64,000 bases of DNA from Candidatus Poribacteria bacterium (GTDB lineage: Bacteria; Poribacteria; WGA-4E; WGA-3G): the NCBI GenBank assembly GCA_022824265.1, contig JAJEAG010000013.1:33928-97927 (forward strand), read 5' to 3'. This document shows, one piece after another, positions 52,912 through 62,738 of this stretch (its first letter is position 1; every line of letters starts with the position of its first letter). Under the pieces are notes generated by a model. That model had not been told where the DNA came from. It ran no database searches and worked only from the letters and a program-made list of their open reading frames with translations. The position numbers and the translations under genes were made by a program.

Positions 52912-53835
52912 TTATGAAAGGGCATCTCGCATCGTATCCACACAAGGTTTAACTCCTGTCCACCTTTCAAACGCTATTGCTCCCTGATGTACAAGCATTC
53001 CAAGTCCTCCAACAATAGGACATTGTTTGTCAGCTGCCATAATTAATAAAGAGGTCATCGGTGGAGTATATACAATATCGTAAACTGTAGTACTTGGTTG
53101 AAGCCAATTCGGATCAATCAACAACGGATGGGATGTATCCATACTGGATGTGGATGTATTTACAAGTAGTGAACAATGTTCCACTGCATCCTTCAACCGT
53201 GAATCCTCTAACCCCATACCTGTTAATTCTGTTTTAATTTTTTCTTTTCTACCTTGGTCAGAATCAGATTTTTGTAAACTATTCTCTTCATCTGTCTGTA
53301 ACCCAATCTTATTTGTAAGTTCTTCAGCTAAGGTAACTGCCTTAGATACTGTCCGATTTGCAATTATTACTGAACGCACACCTGCAAGAACTAAAGCAAC
53401 CACAATTGCTCTTGCGGAACCACCAGCACCAAGGACAACAACATCTTCACCGATAGGAATTGACACTCCAGTTTCCTCCATCGCTCTTAAAAAACCTGGC
53501 GCATCTGTGTTCTCTCCATGTATCTTTCCATCAGTAAAAGTAAGTGTATTCACTGCACCGATAAGTTCTGCCTCTCTTGAAATAGATGTGAGAAAGGGAA
53601 TAACAGACTGCTTATGTGGCAGTGTCACATTTATGCCGACTATATTTATTGCCAAAAAACCATTTATAGCATCTTCTAATGTATCAACAGGAACATGGAA
53701 CGGAACATAAATAAAGTCAAGCCCCGCTTTAGCAAGGGCTGCGTTGTGCATTTGGGGTGAACGACTATGTGCAATCGGTGACCCAATAACTCCGACAATA
53801 CGAGTGTGTCCAGTAATTGTATGTGGCTTTCCCAT
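52912..53835 (-). CDS. aroE: Shikimate dehydrogenase
   Basis: A 307-aa NADPH-dependent enzyme reducing 3-dehydroshikimate to shikimate in aromatic amino-acid synthesis. The substrate site has PIAHSRSPQMHN and the catalytic Lys in LPHKQS, with Asp in NTDAPGF; the NADP-binding loop is GAGGSARAIV followed by ANRTVSKA. A stretch of about 30 charged residues in the middle (ENSLQKSDSDQGRKEKIKT) is an insert relative to the usual 270-aa enzyme. It lies 75 bp after the oxoacid oxidoreductase gene on the same strand. Confidence 0.95.
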   Translation of the reverse strand: MGKPHTITGHTRIVGVIGSPIAHSRSPQMHNAALAKAGLDFIYVPFHVPVDTLEDAINGFLAINIVGINVTLPHKQSVIPFLTSISREAELIGAVNTLTFTDGKIHGENTDAPGFLRAMEETGVSIPIGEDVVVLGAGGSARAIVVALVLAGVRSVIIANRTVSKAVTLAEELTNKIGLQTDEENSLQKSDSDQGRKEKIKTELTGMGLEDSRLKDAVEHCSLLVNTSTSSMDTSHPLLIDPNWLQPSTTVYDIVYTPPMTSLLIMAADKQCPIVGGLGMLVHQGAIAFERWTGVKPCVDTMRDALS

Positions 53836-53909
53836 TTACTTAGTTTCTTATTTCTAACTGTAGTTGATAACAATGCCGACGTAAATACTCACACAAATAT
53901 AAATGGCTG

Positions 53910-56900
53910 CTAATTATCATGTGCTTTTGAAAGTAATTCCTCAACCTTTTGTTTCGCCGCTTCCATTGTTGGATAACGAATCTGTCTATAGCCACGCACA
54001 TTTTCTACACATTCTAATGCCTGTAAGTGTTTATTGTAATCCTCATCATTTTCTGGTGAAAAGGTATCTATAACTTCACGGATATACCATTCGCGGAATT
54101 CACGTTCTTTAGCGTGCCATTGTGATAACCAGCGTCTTAGAAACTTCATTCGTTTCATCACGTGTAACATCCAATTTCTGGTATCAATATCATGTTGTAT
54201 ATCAATTCCAAGGACAGTGAAATGAGGACGATTAAGGTGTAAATATCGGATTTTATCTCCGTTTTTCTCATCAATATTATAACGAACCTTATCGCGAGCT
54301 AACTTCTCTTTACTTGTTAGAAGGTGTGATACATATACTTCATCCTTAATTAACATAACCTTGTGTAGATACTTAATTGCAGCTTTCGTTGCATTGTATT
54401 CACCATGGTCTTTGCTATAGACGTTTTCTATCTTTTCAATGTATGTTTGAGCATATTTGAGATGCTCGAATTGAATCAGGTCATAAATATATATAGCAAT
54501 ACTGCGGTTTATTGTTTCATCAAGGTTTAATTTATCTACAATATTTTCAACTAAACTAACATAGGAATTGGCAAGATGCTTACCGCGGAATTTATTCGAA
54601 AGTATGCTTTTTTTCTCATCCAGTGTCCGTTGATATGTCTGGTTCAAGACATCTGATTTAATATTAGATTGTATAATGTCCGCATTCTCACTTACAGCAA
54701 GGTATCTACCTACTTCAAACGCATTCATATTCTGTTGCAAATCTGAACGTCTAACCATCTGCTTCAAAGCGATTTGTATAGGTTCAAGGGCAATCGGCAT
54801 CAAACCACGCTGAAACGCTACACCTAAAAGCATTATATTCGCATATAGTTTAGTCCCAAACAACTGTTCTGATACATCAAATAGATTTACACCAAAATAA
54901 GTCTTGGTATTCTCTTTTATAGTATCTTCTAAGTCATCTATCTCAAAACTATCCTCTCCTATAAGCGATCTTACCGTATCGGTTTTGGCAGTATTAACAA
55001 CGGAGTCTGTCCGTCCCGACGAAGCAACACGAAATACCGATTCAGCAGAAATACCGCGAACTGCTTCTAATATATCAAGTCCCAAAACAAGATCAGCCTT
55101 ACCATAGGGAATTATTGGTGAAATCTTTTGTCCAGAATTTGTGTATGTTACATGTGTATAGACCCCACCATTTCGTATTGCCAAACCCTTTCTATCACAA
55201 AAATGCACATCATATCCTTGAAGATACCCAGCAACAACAAGTATCTTTGATATTGTTCCAATACCCATGCCACCTACACCCGCAGCATAAACACTCCAGA
55301 TTTTATCAAATGGTTGTGGCGGTGGAGGTGGTAAGGTATGTCCCTCATTCAAACCAAGTTGAGATAATAAACCCGATATTCCGGACTCCTCCCACTCATT
55401 TTCTATCTCATCACTTTTATCTTTTGGTCTTGCAATTTGTTGAATTGGTTGCTGCTTACGGGGTGGACGTTTTCGAGTGACGACTACCTCTTCAAATGAA
55501 GGACAAGCCCATTTAATACGAGCGCAAGCACCATCTGTTACACAGTTAGATTGATCTATAGCTATTTTGTTTCCGTAGTCTGTATCTATTATTTTGAGAG
55601 CAGGACATCCGGTAGATTTTGTGCATTCTAAACAAAATTCACATACTTCTGGTGTGATATTAATGTGTTTTTCGACTTTTAGAAAGCCTGTTTTTTCTTT
55701 TATTGATTGTTGTTCTCTTCGGAGTCGTCTGTGCAAGGTAATCGCACATTCCTTGTCAGCAATTATTATTTTAACACCTGACTTCAGTATTGATTTTTCA
55801 AGATATTTTTTATAATTCAACCGGTCTTCTGGGTTTACACGAACAACACTAATTTCAGAACCGCCTGACAATCCGCGTGCTACTTTCTCTATATCTTGAG
55901 CAAACGTAGGATTACCAAGAATATCCAATTCATCGGCTGGTGTCGGTTGGTGTCCTGTCATCGCTGTCGTCTGATTATCTAATATGATGTACGTAATATC
56001 TTGATTATTCTTGATAGAATCAGAAATAGCAGACATGCCACCGTGGAAAAAGGTCGAGTCACCCATGAATACAACCTGTTTATTCACGATGAAAGGATCA
56101 ATACCAGCACCGGCTCCACCACCGAGAGTCATAGCCGAAAGATTATGCATCAGACGCGGGAAGGGTTCGTATTTGAGCATAGAATAGCACCCGATATCTC
56201 CGTGGAAAACAAGATCAACAGGGGATGAATCGTGATGTTTCTGCATATACCCTGTATCCATAAATTGATCCGTAATTTCAAGAAGAACACTTGAAGAATC
56301 TCGGTGTGGACAACCTGGACAGAAAGTAGGTGTACGTGCTGGAATATCAGCCTTAATATCTGAAACTTCCTGCTGTAACTTGGCTTCTTCCTCCAGATGA
56401 TCGTTATCTATCGGAAAATCATACGAAAACACTTTTGTTTCATTATCGTTTGAGAATAACGGTATCAATCGTTGGATAAGAATAGATGTATCTAATCCTG
56501 CTACGACAGGAATTCCCTGTAATCCATTTGGAAACTGTTTTCCCCACACTTTAACATAATTTTCAAGTTCTTCATCTTGAAACTTTTGTGTTAGGAACGC
56601 CTTAATTTCATTTTCTATCACAGGACGTTTTTCCTCAACAACATAAATCTCATCCACCATTTGTGCAAATTCAAAAATTATGTCTTGATCAATTGGGTGT
56701 GTCATACCAAGTTTCAGTATAGGAACGGTATCACTAAGGTTCAGCTCAGTGAGAGCATGTTCTAAATAACAGTAACTGAAACCAGCGGTCACAAATCCTA
56801 TTTTATGTTTAGTAGATGTGGGTTTTCCTTCACCATTATTAGGGTAGAGAATTTGGTTGAGACCTAACCTTTTTGCAGTTTCAAGTGCAGCAGGAAAACG

Positions 56901-57587
56901 TTCACTTAGCATTTCAACTTCGATACGAACAGTATCTGGTGGTAATATAACGCGATTATCTATTGAAATCAGATCTGTGTCTAATTCTGTTTGTGCTATT
57001 TTACTTATGGTAGGATAACGATTCGGAAGTAACTCTACATTACCGCCACCATCGGCTTGATTCTGTGTTGTTAAATAACATGTGTAAAGGTTAGCTTCAG
57101 CTGATATTTCAAACGCACAATTGACCCAATTTTTGAGTTCTTGCCAAGTAGATGGTTCTAATAGCGGCATATAAAGATGTCGTGCTAAAACACGGGAATC
57201 GGCTGGAACTTGAGTACTATATGACCAAGTATCATCTCCAACAACAACAACCGCACCACCAGTTGTCCCTGCAAGATTACTAATGGCAAGACTGTCAGAT
57301 GCAACGTGCATGCCTACACTTTTCATAAACGCTATTGCACGCATCTCTGCCATTTGTGAACCATTCAACCGAGCTATCCCTAATGCCTCATTATTGGCAA
57401 TTTGCGCTACGATACCGTTTGATTTTAAAAGATCCGAATTCCGTTGCAAAACGTCAAATACTTCAGAAATTGGTGAGCCTGGATAACCTGTCAGTAGACT
57501 TACACCACTCTCCAAAGAACCTTTAACAAGCAACTCACAGCCAGTATAGACATTTGTACCTTCTGATTGTGTAAACCTTTCATCCAT
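53910..57587 (-). CDS. Indolepyruvate ferredoxin oxidoreductase, fused alpha and beta subunits
   Basis: A 1225-aa TPP- and Fe-S-dependent 2-oxoacid:acceptor oxidoreductase. The N-terminal part (about 1-660) matches IorA: GCELLVKGSLESGVSLLTGYPGSP at the start, then the TPP-binding region CPGCPHRDSS, GDIGCYSM and GDSTFFHGGMSA. A Cys-rich segment follows (CEFCLECTKSTGCP and CVTDGACARIKWACP), which likely binds Fe-S clusters. From about 735 the beta/gamma domain begins (VYAAGVGGMGIGTISKIL). Fused IorAB proteins exist in proteobacteria; aryl-pyruvate oxidation in amino-acid catabolism is the likely role. The last 200 residues are helical and less conserved. Confidence 0.9.
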   Translation of the reverse strand: MDERFTQSEGTNVYTGCELLVKGSLESGVSLLTGYPGSPISEVFDVLQRNSDLLKSNGIVAQIANNEALGIARLNGSQMAEMRAIAFMKSVGMHVASDSLAISNLAGTTGGAVVVVGDDTWSYSTQVPADSRVLARHLYMPLLEPSTWQELKNWVNCAFEISAEANLYTCYLTTQNQADGGGNVELLPNRYPTISKIAQTELDTDLISIDNRVILPPDTVRIEVEMLSERFPAALETAKRLGLNQILYPNNGEGKPTSTKHKIGFVTAGFSYCYLEHALTELNLSDTVPILKLGMTHPIDQDIIFEFAQMVDEIYVVEEKRPVIENEIKAFLTQKFQDEELENYVKVWGKQFPNGLQGIPVVAGLDTSILIQRLIPLFSNDNETKVFSYDFPIDNDHLEEEAKLQQEVSDIKADIPARTPTFCPGCPHRDSSSVLLEITDQFMDTGYMQKHHDSSPVDLVFHGDIGCYSMLKYEPFPRLMHNLSAMTLGGGAGAGIDPFIVNKQVVFMGDSTFFHGGMSAISDSIKNNQDITYIILDNQTTAMTGHQPTPADELDILGNPTFAQDIEKVARGLSGGSEISVVRVNPEDRLNYKKYLEKSILKSGVKIIIADKECAITLHRRLRREQQSIKEKTGFLKVEKHINITPEVCEFCLECTKSTGCPALKIIDTDYGNKIAIDQSNCVTDGACARIKWACPSFEEVVVTRKRPPRKQQPIQQIARPKDKSDEIENEWEESGISGLLSQLGLNEGHTLPPPPPQPFDKIWSVYAAGVGGMGIGTISKILVVAGYLQGYDVHFCDRKGLAIRNGGVYTHVTYTNSGQKISPIIPYGKADLVLGLDILEAVRGISAESVFRVASSGRTDSVVNTAKTDTVRSLIGEDSFEIDDLEDTIKENTKTYFGVNLFDVSEQLFGTKLYANIMLLGVAFQRGLMPIALEPIQIALKQMVRRSDLQQNMNAFEVGRYLAVSENADIIQSNIKSDVLNQTYQRTLDEKKSILSNKFRGKHLANSYVSLVENIVDKLNLDETINRSIAIYIYDLIQFEHLKYAQTYIEKIENVYSKDHGEYNATKAAIKYLHKVMLIKDEVYVSHLLTSKEKLARDKVRYNIDEKNGDKIRYLHLNRPHFTVLGIDIQHDIDTRNWMLHVMKRMKFLRRWLSQWHAKEREFREWYIREVIDTFSPENDEDYNKHLQALECVENVRGYRQIRYPTMEAAKQKVEELLSKAHDN

Positions 57588-57611
57588 GATGTATATTATC
57601 CTTTGAATGGT

Positions 57612-59318
57612 TTATCCATTCAATAGTTCACGGGCATGAGCGAGACCTACTTCAGTCTCTTGTCCACCATGCATACGAGCAATTTCTGTCACTCGCTCCG
57701 CGTCAGTCAACGATTTGGCAGAAATCAGAGTACTTTCACCTACCACATCTTTTTCAACCAGAAAATGCCTATCGGCAAAACGTGCAATCTGCGGAAGATG
57801 AGTAATACAGATAACTTGCGCAGATTGCGATAGTTCCTTTAGTTTTTTACCTACGACATCTGCGATTTTACCACCGATTCCGCTATCTATTTCATCAAAA
57901 AGCACTGTTGGAATGTTGTCTACTTTAATCAATACAGTTTTTAAAGCAAGCATAACTCGGGAGATTTCACCACCCGATGCAATTCTTGCTAAAGGACGCA
58001 ACTCAGAACCTATATTAGGTGCAATTAAAAACTCAACTTTGTCCATCCCGTTTTCACGAAAAGCATACCTTTTTCCATCAATCAAGAGTAAGCCATTCTC
58101 ATCTTCAATCGGCTGTACTTCTGTGTAAAATTCAGCCTTTTCCATTCCCAACTCTTGAAGTTCCTTTTCTACCAACGCTGAAAGTCGTCCAGCAACCTTT
58201 TTCCGTTTTTCGGACAAGGTAATACACAACTCACGTACAGTCAGTTCCATTTCACGTATCTGCAATTGTAGTTCATCTATCTTTTCAGAGCCAATTTCTA
58301 AATCAGATAACTTACGTTCAGCATCAGCATGATATTCTATCATCTCTGAGATAGTGTTACCGTACCTCCGCTTGAATTTAGAAATAAGTTCAAGTCGGTC
58401 AGTAACCTCTGCAAGGCGTGCAGGATTAAATTCAACAGTTTCTGCATATTCACGAATCTGTGATGAAATATCTTCAAGTTCATATAAAGAAGATTCTAAT
58501 CGCTCACACAATTCCAACAAACTCGTATCAACTTCTGTCAATTTTGCAATGGTTTTAGCAGAATCCCTTAAACTCTCTAACACCGAAGCACTTCCACCAG
58601 AACCTAATGTGCCAATTGCTGAATCTCCCTCTCCATCAAGTTGTTCATATACAAGATTAGCGGATTCATATAATTGTTCAGCGTTATCAAGAATACTTAT
58701 CTCCGCAGTTAGTTCTTCCTCTTCACCTTCTTGTAAGTTTGCCGCTGCGAGTTCCTTTACCTCAAATTCAAGTAGTTCTTTCTCTCTTTCAGATGTTCTC
58801 AATGTATGTAAAAGAGAGTCCAATTCTCTCTGTAAATCAAGTAGACGATGGTATTGTGTGCTTACTTGTTCCCGTTCTTTATCAGTCTCTCCAAAATCAT
58901 CTAATAATTCAAGATGTGTTTCTGTTCTGAACAACGATTGATGTTCATGTTGCCCATGAATATCCACAAGCAATGCTCCCAATTCTTTCAGCCGCTTCAA
59001 ATTTGCCAACTCTCCGTTTATACGACATCGACTCCTACCGTTTGCACTTATCTGTCTGGAAAGAACCAATGTATCATCTGTATCCATCATAGATGGAAGC
59101 GAGATAGAAGGCACAACACCAATTTCTACAGATGCTGTATCTGTACCTTCACGCACAATATCGGGAGATGTTCGTTCACCTAAGACTAACCCGATTGATT
59201 TTAAAATAACTGATTTACCCGCCCCTGTTTCACCAGTAAATATATTTAATCCCGGTGATAGTTCTAAATCAAGTTCATCAATTAGAGCAATATTGCGGAT
59301 AGAGATTGCTTCTATCAC
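57612..59318 (-). CDS. recN: DNA repair protein RecN
   Basis: A 568-aa SMC-like ATPase acting in double-strand-break repair. Walker A is TGETGAGKSVIL near residue 28, the long central coiled coil runs over about 150-370, the signature is ASGGEISRVMLALK, and Walker B is VLFDEIDSGIGG. The start is GTG with AAGGAAAG upstream. The length is normal. It lies between nadK and the indolepyruvate oxidoreductase gene in a minus-strand run. Confidence 0.95.
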   Translation of the reverse strand: MIEAISIRNIALIDELDLELSPGLNIFTGETGAGKSVILKSIGLVLGERTSPDIVREGTDTASVEIGVVPSISLPSMMDTDDTLVLSRQISANGRSRCRINGELANLKRLKELGALLVDIHGQHEHQSLFRTETHLELLDDFGETDKEREQVSTQYHRLLDLQRELDSLLHTLRTSEREKELLEFEVKELAAANLQEGEEEELTAEISILDNAEQLYESANLVYEQLDGEGDSAIGTLGSGGSASVLESLRDSAKTIAKLTEVDTSLLELCERLESSLYELEDISSQIREYAETVEFNPARLAEVTDRLELISKFKRRYGNTISEMIEYHADAERKLSDLEIGSEKIDELQLQIREMELTVRELCITLSEKRKKVAGRLSALVEKELQELGMEKAEFYTEVQPIEDENGLLLIDGKRYAFRENGMDKVEFLIAPNIGSELRPLARIASGGEISRVMLALKTVLIKVDNIPTVLFDEIDSGIGGKIADVVGKKLKELSQSAQVICITHLPQIARFADRHFLVEKDVVGESTLISAKSLTDAERVTEIARMHGGQETEVGLAHARELLNG

Positions 59319-59399
59319 AGTTCTTTCCTTGTTGCAAATTCACATATTAAATCTTACATGATGCGTGTAAACTACGGTCTAATATGATAACCAAAGAAC

Positions 59400-60263
59400 T
59401 TATTTTATTCTCTCTCCCAACATGAGTTTTTCACGTAATGCTTTGTAGTAACTATGACTACGAGATCGGATTAATTGAATTGTTCGTTTTGCACTACGCA
59501 CCTTTATCTCGGCTTCCCTTGTGAGGGTATGTGTTTCACGTTGTCCATCAATAAAAAGATCAAGACTTTCATAAGTGGAATGCATCTCAACCTTTATCTC
59601 GGCATCACCATGCGCGATAAATGGTCGTACAGTAAGACTGTGGGGGGCAATAGGTGTCAACAAAATCGCCTCTAACTGTGGGGCTACTATAGTTCCACCA
59701 CATGACAGTGAGTACCCTGTCGAACCACTTGGCGTGGCAATTATCAATCCATCCGCATTATACGGAATAAACAACTCACCATCTATATAAGCATTCAGTT
59801 CGATTAACCTCGTATAGTGTCGAATCATAACATCGTTAAGGGCAAATGTATGAAAAGGTTTTGGACTTTGACTGTTGACAAATACCTCTAACATCATCCG
59901 ATGTTCTATCCGGTAATCACCTCTCAAAGTTGCTCGTAAAGATGGTTTGAGTTCATCCAACGAAGCATCTGTCAAAAAACCAAGATTACCGATATTGATT
60001 GCAAGAATAGGTACAGTCTCAATCTTTGGTAAATGCGCAGCACTTAGAAGTGTTCCATCACCACCAAGAACCAGAATCATGTCTACATCTTCAACCATCC
60101 GGGCAGTATCAATACCTACGGGTTTTTGTCCAAGATCCTCCGCTTGCTCATCAGCTACTATAGGTATAACACCCACATTCTTAAGCAACTCCAATACATC
60201 AGCAACAACTTGTGGGGCATTTTCCTTACGGGTATTGACAAAAAATCCTACCTTTTTCGTCAT
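59400..60263 (-). CDS. nadK: NAD kinase
   Basis: A 287-aa cytoplasmic enzyme making NADP from NAD and ATP. The conserved LGGDGTLL motif is in the first third, followed by NIGNLGFLTD, the LNDVMI segment and TPSGSTGYSLSCGG. The start is the ATG at 60261-60263, which overlaps the TGA of the upstream DUF368 gene (ATGA) and has GAAGGAG in front. An in-frame upstream start at 60326 is less likely. The C-terminus is normal. Confidence 0.95.
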   Translation of the reverse strand: MTKKVGFFVNTRKENAPQVVADVLELLKNVGVIPIVADEQAEDLGQKPVGIDTARMVEDVDMILVLGGDGTLLSAAHLPKIETVPILAINIGNLGFLTDASLDELKPSLRATLRGDYRIEHRMMLEVFVNSQSPKPFHTFALNDVMIRHYTRLIELNAYIDGELFIPYNADGLIIATPSGSTGYSLSCGGTIVAPQLEAILLTPIAPHSLTVRPFIAHGDAEIKVEMHSTYESLDLFIDGQRETHTLTREAEIKVRSAKRTIQLIRSRSHSYYKALREKLMLGERIK

Positions 60264-61258
60264 CCAGTCTCCTTCTCCAATCGAGAAAACCCCAAAATCA
60301 CCGCACATCCAATAAGAAAAACACACACCGTTATAATTAAATTCATGTCAAGTTCGGGTAGTAGATGACTTGTATCATAAGTTTTTTCACCGACTGTCAC
60401 AGTATGTCTAAAGGGCCACAATCCATATAAGGATCCCACCATCAATCCAATCAAAAATGAGATAGTCAGATTACGATACCGACCCAGCAAAAAGTTAAGT
60501 AATCTGGTAAAAACTAATAGTCCTAATAGACACCCCAGTGTGAATACAACAAGTGTCAGTGAGTTGTTAAGAAATAACCGACTTATCTCTCCACTGAAAA
60601 TCGCTGGGACCTCCTCAATAAATTCTTTTATAGCTGTTAATAATGGAAAATAGACTCCGAATGCAAGTAATAAAAACGAACCACTGACACCGGGAAGAAT
60701 CATTGCCGAAATAGACAAAGCACCACAACCAAAAAAGAACGCTAACATACCAATTGACATCTCCAAACTATCACCAGCAACAGATGCTGTTCCAGCCGCA
60801 TTTTTCTTCAACTCTTCAGTGAATACAAGAAGTGCCGCTGCCACTAATAAGACCAAGAGTTCACGCCAACTAAACCCCCTTAACATCCGAACCGGTATAA
60901 GAATAGATGTTAACACCAAACCAAAAAAGAAACCGTAAGTTGCATCATGTTGAGAATTCAATAAATAAACAATGAGTTTTGTTGATACCAAAACCGCTGC
61001 AACTGCACCAACTCCTAATATAGTTAGAAAACCGAAATCAATACGCCGTAATTCAGCATAAAATGTATCAACCGCTTGTTTCCTAAAAGCGAATATACCA
61101 AGTATCCGTTTTATAGTCTGTAAACCAATGTTCCGTAATGCTGTAATGAGACGTTCATAAATTCCTAAAACTAATGCAAGCGTACCACCACTCATACCCG
61201 GAATAATGTTAGCGATACCAATCAGGAAGCCGTTTACAAATAGACGGAGTATATTCAT
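60260..61258 (-). CDS. DUF368 membrane protein, putative undecaprenyl-phosphate translocase
   Basis: A 332-aa integral-membrane protein with about 9 helices. Two copies of a Gly/Pro-containing re-entrant motif are visible: IPGMSGGTLALVLGIYERL near residue 20 and LPGVSGSFLLLAFGVY in the middle, the mark of DUF368. Members of this family were linked to recycling of undecaprenyl phosphate across the membrane (PopT). A role in recycling the lipid carrier used for LPS and cell-wall glycans would fit the other genes here, but this is by family only. It overlaps nadK by 4 bp. Confidence 0.88.
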   Translation of the reverse strand: MNILRLFVNGFLIGIANIIPGMSGGTLALVLGIYERLITALRNIGLQTIKRILGIFAFRKQAVDTFYAELRRIDFGFLTILGVGAVAAVLVSTKLIVYLLNSQHDATYGFFFGLVLTSILIPVRMLRGFSWRELLVLLVAAALLVFTEELKKNAAGTASVAGDSLEMSIGMLAFFFGCGALSISAMILPGVSGSFLLLAFGVYFPLLTAIKEFIEEVPAIFSGEISRLFLNNSLTLVVFTLGCLLGLLVFTRLLNFLLGRYRNLTISFLIGLMVGSLYGLWPFRHTVTVGEKTYDTSHLLPELDMNLIITVCVFLIGCAVILGFSRLEKETG

Positions 61259-61696
61259 ATTTAGATATATTTATCCGTAATTATGCTTGTTTAGTGTTAA
61301 ATACTGTCAAAAATTATACTACAAAAACGATATATGTGTCAACCGTTAATAAAATTAGACATATATGAAATGGTATACAAACTTCAAAAGTTTGCTATAC
61401 TTCACAATATAATATAATCATAGCACCTTAATGTATATAAATACATAAAAGTGATATATTACATTACTTGATATTGAGACTCAATATCATATATTACTAA
61501 TAATAATGAGTCTCAATATCGTAATATTATTTCACATATCTGAATACATACAATATCACTTTAACTTTATGATTTTCTAATTTAATATTAACATAAAAGC
61601 ATATTGTCTCTTCACGCAAATTAATTCCAATGATAAATTATTTATGATAAACTATACATAAATTCATTAAATTTCAATTTAAAGGCTATATAATAT
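61259..61696. other. Divergent intergenic region with nested palindromes, 438 bases
   Basis: Between 61448 and 61562 lie an outer 10-bp inverted repeat (61448-61457 with 61553-61562), an inner 13-bp one (61470-61482 with 61508-61520), and a 19-bp palindrome at 61470-61488. The left part also carries a TTGACA-like hexamer on the minus strand (61305-61310) ahead of the DUF368 gene. No gene was seen. Confidence 0.55.
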
Positions 61697-62614
61697 ATGA
61701 ACTTCCCAATCCTGTCTGAATCAAAACGTATAGAGATGCTACAACCCCCAGAAAAACGTGCACGGATGGTACTTGATACAGATACATATAACGAGATTGA
61801 TGACCAATTTGCTGTCGTCCATGCGATACTATCACCAGAACAACTTAACCTTGAAGCAATATATGCCGCACCCTTTCACAACAACCGTTCATCAGGTCCC
61901 AGTGATGGCATGGAAAAAAGTTATGACGAAATTTTGAGACTATTAGACTTCCTTAATGTAGGGCATGACGGTTTTGTCTACCGTGGTTCAACAGAATTTC
62001 TCTCTGATAAGGAAACACCAATACAGAGTGATGCAGCAACGGATATGGTTGATCGTGCTACGGCAAACACCGATGAGCCACTCTATGTTGTCGCTGTTGG
62101 TGCAATTACAAACGTTGCATCCGCACTATTACTTGAACCTGAAATCATCAAAAACATAGTCGTAGTCTGGCTTGGTGGCAACCCACTTTATTGGTCTCAT
62201 ACAAAAGAGTTCAATCTTGCACAAGATATTCAAGCCGCACGTGTAGTTCTTGATAGTGGTGTGCCGTTTGTCCATCTACCCGCACGCGGGGTCGTATCAC
62301 ATCTGCACACAACCGTTCCCGAAATGGAACGTCATGTTCAAGGAAAAGGAAAAATAGGTGATTATTTAGTTGAAATTTTCAAAGATTATCACAAAGACCA
62401 CTTCGGTTGGTCAAAAGTAATATGGGATATATCAGCAACTGCTTATCTCGTCAATAGTAGTTGGGTACCAACAGAATTAGTCCACAGTCCTATCCTAACA
62501 GATGCTGTAACATGGAGTTTTGACAACAATCGTCACTTGATGCGTGTAGCAACAAGTGTAAATCGTGATGCAATCTTCAGAGACCTATTCCTAAAGTTGC
62601 AACAAGCGAATTAA
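61697..62614 (+). CDS. Nucleoside hydrolase family protein
   Basis: A 305-aa enzyme of the inosine-uridine nucleoside N-ribohydrolase family. The calcium-binding Asp cluster is in LDTDTYNEIDDQFAV near residues 27-40 (the family pattern D-x-D-x-x-x-x-D-D), followed by VVAVGAITNVASAL, the GGNP segment and the C-terminal part with DISATAYLVN. It cleaves the glycosidic bond of nucleosides; the substrate range cannot be told. It could complement the uridine kinase and the BMP-type binding protein in salvage, although these are not neighbours. Confidence 0.87.
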   Translation: MNFPILSESKRIEMLQPPEKRARMVLDTDTYNEIDDQFAVVHAILSPEQLNLEAIYAAPFHNNRSSGPSDGMEKSYDEILRLLDFLNVGHDGFVYRGSTEFLSDKETPIQSDAATDMVDRATANTDEPLYVVAVGAITNVASALLLEPEIIKNIVVVWLGGNPLYWSHTKEFNLAQDIQAARVVLDSGVPFVHLPARGVVSHLHTTVPEMERHVQGKGKIGDYLVEIFKDYHKDHFGWSKVIWDISATAYLVNSSWVPTELVHSPILTDAVTWSFDNNRHLMRVATSVNRDAIFRDLFLKLQQAN

Positions 62615-62624
62615 TTCAACAGAC

Positions 62625-62729
62625 AGGACTTACGCAAAGTGGTAAGCGCGCTGGAAACTCAGAATACTGCTAAAAAATACACCGTTTTAGTCATAATTAT
62701 TGAAAAATCGTGAAAAGTGCGTAAGTCCT
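62625..62729. repeat. 105-bp element with 12-bp inverted ends
   Basis: AGGACTTACGCA (62625-62636) and its exact complement (62718-62729) bound a 105-bp segment between two convergent genes. Its interior (starting AGCGCGCTGGAAAC near 62645) is similar to sequence after the first small heat-shock gene (42911-42936), 22 of 26 positions over the aligned core. Likely a small non-autonomous element that may also act as a bidirectional transcript end. Confidence 0.6.
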
Positions 62730-62738
62730 AAATAGATT

